DNA from: Actinomycetes bacterium
Lineage (GTDB): Bacteria; Actinomycetota; Actinomycetes; Propionibacteriales; Propionibacteriaceae
Assembly: GCA_023412435.1 (NCBI GenBank)
Contig: JAEYNS010000236.1
Span: 1-5,079 of the forward strand
Length of the DNA stretch: 5,079 nt
Direction of reading: 5' to 3'
This document shows, piece after piece, positions 1-4,884 of the stretch. A program made the translations under genes and the position numbers. Every line of letters starts with the position of its first letter. The stretch's first letter is position 1. The notes below the pieces were generated by a model that saw only the letters and a list, made by a program, of their open reading frames with translations, had not been told where the DNA came from and made no database searches.

Positions 1-14
1 CCCGGGGAACAATG

Positions 15-40
15 CGGCCCGCGGAGGTATCCGCGGGCCG
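15..40 (+). terminator. GC-rich stem-loop, probable intrinsic terminator of an upstream gene
   Basis: Perfect 10-bp arms (15-24 and 31-40, containing GGCCCGCGG / CCGCGGGCC) enclose a 6-base loop AGGTAT. Only a weak pyrimidine/T stretch follows (CCCCTCTTGT, 47-56), which is usual for actinobacterial terminators lacking a long U-tail. It lies 68 bases before the first start codon, so it most likely ends a transcript entering from the left. An attenuator or mRNA-stabilising hairpin of the downstream operon is the alternative. Confidence 0.5.
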
Positions 41-62
41 TTGCCGCCCCTCTTGTAGGTAG

Positions 63-85
63 CGGCGGGCCAGGGGGACCCGCCG
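63..85 (+). other. Small stem-loop in the leader of the peptidase gene
   Basis: Arms CGGCGGG (63-69) and CCCGCCG (79-85) pair perfectly around a 9-base G-rich loop and end 8 bases before the ribosome binding site. If the operon is transcribed from a promoter between the upstream terminator and this point, the hairpin would sit in the 5' UTR and could affect translation. A GTAGGTA stretch at 55-61 is a weak -10 candidate with no convincing -35. Short GC-rich hairpins arise by chance at this base composition, so the role is uncertain. Confidence 0.25.
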
Positions 86-93
86 ACGACCCC

Positions 94-100
94 GAGGAGG
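94..100 (+). promoter_or_regulatory. Shine-Dalgarno site that fixes the peptidase start
   Basis: GAGGAGG lies 8 bases before the ATG at 109, an ideal spacing. The longer in-frame possibility, GTG at 100, overlaps the last base of this site and so could not use it. The ATG at 109 is therefore preferred. Confidence 0.7.
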
Positions 101-108
101 TGGCCACG

Positions 109-1281
109 ATGGCCCCACTGGATCCCAAACTCGCCCGGCGGATCGCCGGCATCGAGCTGAACGCGCTGGTGCTCGCCGGCGTGTTCCCCAAGGAGCGGCT
201 GGACGAGGCGGAGGTCTCGGCACGCGCTACCCCCGTCCACGACATCAACGGCGAGGTGCTGTTCTACCGGCTGCCCGTCGTGCGTGGCAGGGAGAAGCTC
301 GGCGCGGTGGACGTCGCCGCCCACCCCGCGCTCGGTGACCCGATGCTGGCCTATGCCGACGGCATGGACTGGAATCCCGACGCCCTGATCGGCGAGGCGA
401 GGGAGGTGGCGATCCGGCGGTGGCAGAAGGTGTCCGAGGCCGACGAGGCCCGGTTCGTCGCCTTCAGCTATCCGAAGCTCGCCGTCCAGTTCCGGCGCGG
501 CGGCGAGGAGGTGGTGATGCTCGAGCTGTTCACCTGGCAGCCGGTGCCGCCGTCCGGGGAGCGCGACCGCAAGCCGCTGGAGCCGGAGAACTTCGAGCGC
601 TGGAGCCTGATCGAGGAGCTGCCCCCGCGGGTGCGGCGGGCCAGGGCCAAGCGGTACGACGAGCGGGTCGAGACGATCCGAAAGCTGGAGATCGACCGGC
701 TCACCGAGTACCAGGTGCGGCCCGACGCGTGGCGCGAACTGCTCGTGTTCAAGCTCGTCGACACCCGTGAGATCCGCTACTCGCTGCGGACCAGCCACCA
801 CACGCCGTGCTACGAGCTGCGCGGGCAGGAGACCAACGTGTGGTGCGTCGGGGCGAGCTCGCAGATGCTGCTCGACTTCTACCGCTACGAGTACACCCAG
901 GACCGGCTCGCCACCGAACTCGGGCTCGGCACCAAGGCGAACCCGAACGGGCTGCCGTACAGCCAGGTCGGGCACGTGGTGACGGCGCTGGAGGCGCTGA
1001 CCGGCAACGGCCTCGACGTCACGATGATCACCAACCCCGGGTTCGCCACCTTCCGTACCGAGATCAAGGCGAACCGGCCGCTGATCAGCTTCGTACCCGG
1101 CCACTCCCGGACGGTGGCGGGGTACACCGAGAGGCTGATCCCCGTGTTGTACAGCGGGACCTCGCAGGGGCTGCTGGTCTACGACCCGTGGCCGCCGAAC
1201 GCCGGGGTGATCACCAAGTGGGAGAACTTCGCCACGCAGACCTACCAGTACGCCTACACCGCGAAGGTGACCAAGATCTAG
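109..1281 (+). CDS. Papain-like (C39-like) cysteine peptidase with uncharacterised N-terminal region
   Basis: The protein has 390 residues from the ATG chosen by its ribosome binding site. The C-terminal part (about 230-390) looks like a papain-fold peptidase. Gln240 precedes Cys246 by six residues in a QETNVWCVGASSQ context, the spacing of papain's oxyanion Gln and nucleophile Cys. His332 in PGHSRTVAGY and Asp359 in VYDPW fit the remaining catalytic positions. The N-terminal 230 residues are not a domain I recognise: a beta-rich stretch (about 40-150), then a highly charged, probably helical stretch (about 162-205). Residues 41-69 resemble residues 24-52 of the next protein. I see no clear signal peptide or membrane segment, so it may act in the cytoplasm or leave by another route. 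It is followed after 2 bases by its probable operon partner. The substrate is unknown; self-processing, or processing or binding of the partner, is inference. The peptidase fold is a fairly firm call. Confidence 0.8.
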   Translation: MAPLDPKLARRIAGIELNALVLAGVFPKERLDEAEVSARATPVHDINGEVLFYRLPVVRGREKLGAVDVAAHPALGDPMLAYADGMDWNPDALIGEAREVAIRRWQKVSEADEARFVAFSYPKLAVQFRRGGEEVVMLELFTWQPVPPSGERDRKPLEPENFERWSLIEELPPRVRRARAKRYDERVETIRKLEIDRLTEYQVRPDAWRELLVFKLVDTREIRYSLRTSHHTPCYELRGQETNVWCVGASSQMLLDFYRYEYTQDRLATELGLGTKANPNGLPYSQVGHVVTALEALTGNGLDVTMITNPGFATFRTEIKANRPLISFVPGHSRTVAGYTERLIPVLYSGTSQGLLVYDPWPPNAGVITKWENFATQTYQYAYTAKVTKI

Positions 1282-1283
1282 CC

Positions 1284-1703
1284 ATGGGGATCGAAGACCA
1301 GGTGCGGGGCAGGGCCGGGGCGTTCGTCGACCCGGCCCTGCTCGGGGTGCCGCTGCCCGTGGTGGACGCCGCCGGCCGGCAGGCGTCGTGGTTCGTCCCT
1401 GTGGTGTCGGGCGGGCGGCTGCTGGGCTTCGTCGAACTGCTGCCCTCGCTCGACCACCGGCGCACCTCCTGGTTCGGGAGCCAGCCCGGCTCGCCGCAGG
1501 GCTGCCCGTCCGCCTCGTCCTGGCTGGATTCCGCGGGGGGGGCCGCCCGGGCGGGGGAGCACCTGCGTCCCGGTGAGACGGTGGGCGACCCCGTCCTGTC
1601 CTTCGACGGCAGCCCCGACCGGCTGGCCTGGGCGGTGCCGGTGGCGAGCCCGTCCGGCCCCCGCACGATCTGGGTCGCCGGCGACTCCGTCTGGGCGACC
1701 TGA
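1284..1703 (+). CDS. Small protein of unknown function, operon partner of the cysteine peptidase
   Basis: The protein has 139 residues, starting with ATG 2 bases after the peptidase stop codon. The closest ribosome-binding-like sequence (GAAGGTGA, 1263-1270) is 13 bases away, so translational coupling is likely. No signal peptide or membrane helix is visible. I do not recognise a family. Residues 24-52 align without gaps to residues 41-69 of the peptidase, with 11 of 29 identical, including P-V-x-D-x-x-G and P-V-V-x-G plus LG-x-V. The same pattern recurs weakly near the C-terminus: residues 101-120 against 21-40 share G, P, D, W and VPV (7 of 20). The protein thus seems built of two copies of a small beta-rich module with a W-x-VPV core. 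Pairing with the peptidase as inhibitor, chaperone, substrate or adaptor is inference. An eight-G run (1535-1542) lies mid-gene; the matching module on both sides supports the frame as given. Confidence 0.7.
   Translation: MGIEDQVRGRAGAFVDPALLGVPLPVVDAAGRQASWFVPVVSGGRLLGFVELLPSLDHRRTSWFGSQPGSPQGCPSASSWLDSAGGAARAGEHLRPGETVGDPVLSFDGSPDRLAWAVPVASPSGPRTIWVAGDSVWAT
1535..1542 (+). repeat. G8 homopolymer inside the small partner gene
   Basis: Eight consecutive G residues lie within codons for Ala-Gly-Gly-Ala, between the two putative modules of the 139-residue protein. Gain or loss of one base would remove the second module. It may be a slippage-prone tract or a sequencing risk; the intact frame on both sides suggests the count here is right. 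Confidence 0.5.
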
Positions 1704-1773
1704 CCGGCTCACGGGGACGGTTCCCCGGCTCACCGGGACGGTCCCCGGCTCACGGGGACGGTTCCCCGGCTCA
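1704..1773 (+). repeat. Tandem repeat array, about 3.4 units of 20-21 bp, between convergent genes
   Basis: Units at 1704-1724, 1725-1744 and 1745-1765, plus a partial unit 1766-1773, each read CCGGCTCA followed by CGGGGACGGTTCC. The middle unit differs by one substitution and one missing T. The array begins at the base after the stop codon of the small + strand gene and runs into the stop codon of the - strand gene, whose TCA (1771-1773) is the end of the partial unit. The same motif appears in inverted orientation at 3638-3752, on the other side of the - strand gene. Confidence 0.9.
1712..1768. terminator. Hairpins in the repeat array, possible bidirectional terminator
   Basis: At 1712-1727 and 1753-1768 the repeat folds into a perfect 6-bp stem CGGGGA/TCCCCG with a CGGT loop. 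The middle unit (1733-1748) can form a 5-bp CCGGG/CCCGG stem. Three successive hairpins between two convergent stop codons could end transcription from both sides. No T-tract follows, so termination is inferred from position and structure only. Confidence 0.4.
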
Positions 1774-3549
1774 GGCGGTCAGGCGGGCGAGGGCAGCGTC
1801 GAAGGCCGCCTGCGGCCCGTCCGGCAACTCACCGAGCAGGTAGCCGACCAGCGCCTCCCGCTCGCTGCGGAGCGGGTCGGTGCCGAGCGCGTCCGCGATG
1901 ACCTCGGTGAAGCCGGCCAGGTCGGGCCCGACGAGGTAGGAACCGCGCTGGCTGGGGTACGCCGCGCGGTACTCGTCCTCGGGCAGGCCCGCCGGGTTCG
2001 TCACGACCACCGGACGGCGGGTGGCGAGGAAGTCGCTGACCACGCTGGAGATATCGGAGATCAGGACGTCGGCACGGGCGAGGCAGTCGGTGAGGCCGAG
2101 ATCCGGACGCCGGTCGACCAGCACGTGGGGTCCGTCCCGGAGCAGACCCTCGATCTCGGCGATCGCGGCCAGCATCGAGGGACGGGCGACGCCGCTGGCG
2201 GGGTGGGGCTTGAACCAGATCTCGACCCCCGGGAAGTGCTCGAGCAACCGCCTGACCATCCCCGGCCCCATGGTGTCGAGCGAGCTGTGGGCGGTCTCGG
2301 CGTAGTAGCCCTCGAAGGTAGGGGCATAGAGGACTACCGGCGGCAGACCCGGGTCGCGCGGCTCGGCCCGCAGCAGCGGCTCGACCTGCGGCCGTCCGAT
2401 CAGCACCAGCTGCTCGTCGGTGAGCCGCACCCCTGCGGCGCGGTAGCGGTCGACGGCCGCCTGGCCCGCCACCCAGACCTCGTCGAAGCCGCGCGCCTGG
2501 GCGTTGAAGGAGGTGGCCTTGTCGGAATCGCCGTGCAGCAGCATGACGTGGGTGAGCCGGGGGTCGCGCAGCAGGTGGGCGTTCTTCTCGCCATAGGCGA
2601 GGTACAGGCCCACCCGGACCTGCGGCAGCGTGACCTGCTCGAGGTTGCGCGGGCTGGGCGCGTACACGACGGGGACGCGGGTGGCCTGCAGCGGCGCGAG
2701 CTGGCTCGCCTCACGAACCGCGATCAGGCCGGCCAGCGGCGTGGCGTCGAGCACCGGCAACCACTGGTTGGCGATGTAGCGGGACTGGCCGGCGCCGAGC
2801 GAGACGTGCACGAGGTAGCGCGGGTCGGTAGCGGCGAGATCGGCGGCCAGGGCGGCGGCGTCGGCGTCTCTGCGGCGCAGCAGGGAGAGGAACGCCTCAG
2901 CGGAGACTGCGACCCACCCGACGGCCAGGAACACCGCGGCGGCCAGGAAGCCCCAGGCCGTCCACGGTGCCTCCCCTCTGATCAGGAGGGCACCGAGCAG
3001 GCCGAGCACCTCGGCGGCGACCATCGGACCGGGGGTGCCGCAGGCGCGGCGGTAGAACCGGGCGTAGCCGTCCAGCGGTCGGGGTTGGGTGGCGGACCCG
3101 GGCAGGTAGCGGACCGGCGGCGCGCCGCGGGAGAAGCCTGAGGCCACCCCGGTCAGCCCGAGCCAGGCGGCCTGGAGGCCCACCACGACGGCGACGTAGG
3201 CGGCAATGGCGACGGGCAGCCCGAGCGCGAAGACGACGAGCAGGCTGCGGACCGCGGCCCGCAGGGCGGGCGTCGCGCCGGCAGTCTCGACGATCCGGGC
3301 GATTCGGGAGTCAGCGCGGGTTGCGGCCCAGTCGAGCAACGCCCCCAGCAGCCAGACAGCCAGCGCGAGCCACGGCTGCCCCAGCAGGAGGGAAGCGACC
3401 TGGATGAGGTAGGGCAGCGCGACCAGCGCCAGGAAGTGGTCGGCGAACCAGCGGGCGACCGGCCCTGCACGACGGGTGGCGTGAGCCAGCTCCTGCCATT
3501 CCGGCAGCGGCGCCCGGCCGAGGTTGGCCAGTCGTCGCCCGAGGTTCAT
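1771..3549 (-). CDS. Membrane-associated CDP-glycerol glycerophosphotransferase family protein (TagB/TagF-like)
   Basis: The protein has 592 residues. The N-terminal half carries hydrophobic segments at about 37-57, 60-76, 103-129, 176-191 and 197-217, indicating membrane anchoring. The region from about 245 to 590 has the features of the glycerophosphotransferase family that builds teichoic-acid-type polymers: His339 in HGDSDK (position of the family's HGT motif), YAPTFEGY (408-415), FKPHP (446-450, with His449), and SDISSVVSDF (498-507) followed by RRPVVV. From memory of TagF work, histidines in the HGT and KPH-type motifs are essential; both have counterparts here. The expected reaction is transfer of glycerol phosphate or a related polyol phosphate from a CDP donor to a lipid-linked glycan at the inner membrane face. 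Donor and acceptor cannot be read from the sequence. The next upstream gene on this strand is another envelope gene, but 246 bases and a repeat array separate them, so co-transcription is doubtful. There is only a weak AGGG 8 bases before the ATG. Family assignment is firm, exact substrate unknown. Confidence 0.88.
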   Translation of the reverse strand: MNLGRRLANLGRAPLPEWQELAHATRRAGPVARWFADHFLALVALPYLIQVASLLLGQPWLALAVWLLGALLDWAATRADSRIARIVETAGATPALRAAVRSLLVVFALGLPVAIAAYVAVVVGLQAAWLGLTGVASGFSRGAPPVRYLPGSATQPRPLDGYARFYRRACGTPGPMVAAEVLGLLGALLIRGEAPWTAWGFLAAAVFLAVGWVAVSAEAFLSLLRRRDADAAALAADLAATDPRYLVHVSLGAGQSRYIANQWLPVLDATPLAGLIAVREASQLAPLQATRVPVVYAPSPRNLEQVTLPQVRVGLYLAYGEKNAHLLRDPRLTHVMLLHGDSDKATSFNAQARGFDEVWVAGQAAVDRYRAAGVRLTDEQLVLIGRPQVEPLLRAEPRDPGLPPVVLYAPTFEGYYAETAHSSLDTMGPGMVRRLLEHFPGVEIWFKPHPASGVARPSMLAAIAEIEGLLRDGPHVLVDRRPDLGLTDCLARADVLISDISSVVSDFLATRRPVVVTNPAGLPEDEYRAAYPSQRGSYLVGPDLAGFTEVIADALGTDPLRSEREALVGYLLGELPDGPQAAFDAALARLTA

Positions 3550-3556
3550 GCGGGCA

Positions 3557-3562
3557 ACCCTA
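3557..3562 (-). promoter_or_regulatory. Candidate -10 box giving a leaderless mRNA for the TagF-like gene
   Basis: On the - strand TAGGGT (3562 to 3557) matches the actinobacterial TANNNT/TAGRRT -10 pattern. It ends 7 bases before the A of the start codon at 3549, so transcription would begin at, or one base before, the ATG. No good -35 is seen 16-18 bases upstream. The weak ribosome binding site fits a leaderless transcript, a common arrangement in actinobacteria. Confidence 0.4.
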
Positions 3563-3601
3563 GTGCCCTGCTCGGTGTGCTGCTGGACCGCTCAGGCGGG
3601 C

Positions 3602-3615
3602 GGCGACGGCTCCCC
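3602..3615 (+). repeat. Degenerate single copy of the array core in + orientation
   Basis: GGCGACGGCTCCCC matches the left-array core GGGGACGGTTCCCC at 12 of 14 positions and has the same orientation as the left array, opposite to the adjacent right array. It runs into the first bracketing direct repeat. A chance match in GC-rich DNA is possible. Confidence 0.35.
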
Positions 3616-3635
3616 CGTGCCACCTGGCGGCCCGG
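3611..3635 (+). repeat. Left copy of a 25/26 bp direct repeat bracketing the right array
   Basis: It starts TCCCCCGT, contains CCACCTGGCG and ends GCCCGG. The second copy lies at 3747-3772, differing by one substitution and one inserted base. The copies start 136 bases apart and enclose the array of AACCGTCCCCG units. Confidence 0.75.
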
Positions 3636-3637
3636 AG

Positions 3638-3752
3638 AACCGTCCCCGTGAGCCGAAGAACCGTCCCCGTGAGCTGAGGAACCGTCCCCGCGACCCGAGG
3701 AACCGTCCCCGTGACCCGAAGAACCGTCCCCGTGGCCGGAGAACCGTCCCCC
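3638..3752 (-). repeat. Tandem array of six 20-21 bp units, inverted relative to the array at 1704-1773
   Basis: The core AACCGTCCCCG begins at 3638, 3659, 3680, 3701, 3722 and 3742 (spacing 21, 21, 21, 21, 20; the last copy has C instead of the final G). Between cores are variants of TGAGCCGAAG, such as CGACCCGAGG. On the - strand the unit reads CACGGGGACGGTTC, the same motif the left array shows on the + strand. Because 21 is a multiple of three, the array is open in some + frames and yields an Arg/Pro/Asn-rich spurious ORF. It fills most of the 246-base gap between two - strand genes; I see no gene in that gap. The perfect palindrome GGGACGTCCC at 3772-3781 lies just beyond it. Confidence 0.9.
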
Positions 3753-3772
3753 GTCCCACCTGGCGAGCCCGG
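3747..3772 (+). repeat. Right copy of the 25/26 bp direct repeat bracketing the right array
   Basis: TCCCCCGT, CCACCTGGCG and AGCCCGG match 3611-3635 except for one substitution and one extra base. Its first bases overlap the last array unit, so the array and the bracket share sequence. Confidence 0.75.
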
Positions 3773-3795
3773 GGACGTCCCGCGCCTCGGAACGG

Positions 3796-4722
3796 TCAGC
3801 CGCGGATGGCTACGTGGACGTGGTCGTAGTGGTTGGCGGTGGTGCCACCACGGTCGGCCATGCCCCGCCAGTGGGGGCTGCGCGGCGTCCAGATCTTCTG
3901 CTCGAAGATCACGTGGTCGATGTTGAAGGCCCTGGCGTTCGCGGTCAGGTACTTGGCGATCTTCCAGCCCAGCGCGCTCTCCTTGCCGGGGGTGAGCATG
4001 ATGTCGAGGGCGCGGCCGTTCTTGTGGAACTCCCGGCCACCCGCCCGCCAGCCGCCATAGGAGTTGACGCCGGGGAACAGTGCGCAGACCGAGCGGTAGA
4101 TCCGGATCGTGTCGGCCCGCAGCCGGCCCTCAACGGCGGTGCCCCGCGAGCACTTCGCCATCGTGATACCCGCGGCCTGCTCGGGGGTGGTGTCGGACAG
4201 GTTCGCCGCCAGCACCCAGCCCTCGAGCTTGCCGGCGGTGACCTTGCGGTACCTGCCCTCGATGGAGCCGGTGGCGACCACCTTGGTGCCGAACTCGAGG
4301 GAACCCAGCTTCTCGGCCTTCTCCGACGGCTCGGCCCGCAGGTTCAGTTCCGCGGTGGTGAACAGCGGGGTGAGCGCGACCAGGTCCTCGGTCGCCTCGG
4401 CGAGCCTGGACGAGGCCAGCGGACGCAGCTGCAGGGTCGCCTGCGCGGGCCGGACGGCGCCGCGGCTCAGCGGCGCGGCGTCCCTGTCGATGCTGGCGGC
4501 GACGAGGGCGGTGTCGACCGCGGCGGTGTTCTGCCCGCCGCCCAGCATGACCGCACCCGAGGTGGCGACGGCGGCGAGGGTGACCAGTCCGATCCCGGCC
4601 CGCTGGCCGAGGTGGTCACGCCAGGTGGGGGCGATCCGGCGAGGCCGTGCGAAGGCCTCGGGAGCAGGGGTCGCCAGCGGCTCGTCCGGCATCGGAGCGA
4701 GCGCCCGGCGCGGTTGGTACAT
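3796..4722 (-). CDS. Membrane-anchored SH3-domain protein with C-terminal LAS/M15-like peptidase fold
   Basis: The protein has 308 residues. A basic, Pro-rich cytoplasmic tail (1-42) is followed by one membrane segment at about 43-62, so the rest is predicted outside the cell. An SH3_3-like domain lies at about 119-176 (LNLRAEPS, then GRYRKV and GWVLAANL), a module that usually binds cell-wall peptides. The C-terminal domain (about 188-308) resembles the ARB-07466-type domain. It has CSRGTAVEG, a second Cys at 213 that may pair with Cys191, FPGVNSYGGWR, His233-x6-Asp240 in FHKNGRALDIML, and a terminal NHYDHVHV with His301-x-His303. H-x6-D plus HxH are the zinc-ligand signatures of LAS peptidases such as VanX and MepA, so wall hydrolysis is plausible, though many family members are untested. 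The start is the ATG at 4722, with AGGG six bases upstream on the - strand. A later in-frame Met (residue 11) lacks a ribosome binding site. It is divergent from the secreted-protein gene to its right and may share its control region. Confidence 0.85.
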   Translation of the reverse strand: MYQPRRALAPMPDEPLATPAPEAFARPRRIAPTWRDHLGQRAGIGLVTLAAVATSGAVMLGGGQNTAAVDTALVAASIDRDAAPLSRGAVRPAQATLQLRPLASSRLAEATEDLVALTPLFTTAELNLRAEPSEKAEKLGSLEFGTKVVATGSIEGRYRKVTAGKLEGWVLAANLSDTTPEQAAGITMAKCSRGTAVEGRLRADTIRIYRSVCALFPGVNSYGGWRAGGREFHKNGRALDIMLTPGKESALGWKIAKYLTANARAFNIDHVIFEQKIWTPRSPHWRGMADRGGTTANHYDHVHVAIRG

Positions 4723-4758
4723 GCCCCACCCTGTTCAGCAGACTTCTGACGGACCCCC

Positions 4759-4788
4759 AAAATATCCTAAGAAATCCTCAGGATGCAA
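4759..4788 (-). promoter_or_regulatory. Candidate promoter of the SH3/LAS gene
   Basis: On the - strand TTGCAT (4788-4783) and TATTTT (4764-4759) are separated by 18 bases, in the most A/T-rich patch of the window. The start point would be near 4752, giving a 5' UTR of about 30 bases that holds the AGGG ribosome binding site. TAGGAT (4769-4764) on the same strand is an alternative -10 with no good -35. Confidence 0.45.
4764..4784. promoter_or_regulatory. Possible operator: direct and inverted ATCCT-AG repeat
   Basis: On the + strand ATCCTAAG (4764) and ATCCTCAG (near 4774) are repeated at 10-bp spacing, one helical turn, as in many OmpR/PhoB-family response-regulator sites. The same bases also form an inverted repeat, ATCCTAAG (4764-4771) and CTCAGGAT (4777-4784), with one mismatch and a 5-base centre. 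The site lies exactly between the proposed -35 and -10 of the SH3/LAS gene, so a protein bound here would most simply repress it. The regulator is not identifiable. Confidence 0.4.
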
Positions 4789-4822
4789 TCCCGACCCCTC
4801 CGCGCATGCTGGGGTGGTGCCG

Positions 4823-4851
4823 TTGCATCGGCGGCTGACACCCCCGATACT
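4823..4851 (+). promoter_or_regulatory. Candidate promoter of the secreted-protein gene
   Basis: TTGCAT (4823-4828) and GATACT (4846-4851) are spaced by 17 bases. The start point would be near 4858, about 27 bases before the ATG. The -35 hexamer is the same as in the proposed divergent promoter. CTGACA at 4835-4840 is a closer -35 match but has no good -10 at the right distance. Confidence 0.35.
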
Positions 4852-4884
4852 CCGACACGATCACGCGACGAAGCGGGAGGATTG

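Noticed and set aside
100..108. GTG at 100 as the peptidase start
   Set aside because: It overlaps the GAGGAGG ribosome binding site, which is ideally placed for the ATG at 109.
807..1283. Upstream extension of the small partner gene inside the peptidase gene
   Set aside because: The frame is open by GC bias only; the peptidase frame has catalytic motifs there, and the ATG at 1284 fits a tight operon.
1211..1733. - strand ORFs opposite the small partner gene
   Set aside because: They have Arg/Pro/Gly/Ser-rich shadow composition; the + frame shows a repeated module and operon spacing.
1573..3141. Long + strand ORF antisense to the TagF-like gene
   Set aside because: It has low-complexity Arg/Gly/Val composition and no recognisable motif; it is a shadow of the - strand gene with clear family motifs.
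3638..3752. CRISPR array
   Set aside because: Units follow each other every 20-21 bases with no unique spacers, and no cas gene is present.
3524..3829. Open + frame encoding Arg/Pro/Asn-rich heptad repeats
   Set aside because: The frame is open only because the DNA repeat is 21 bases long; it has no ribosome binding site and is a translation of the array.
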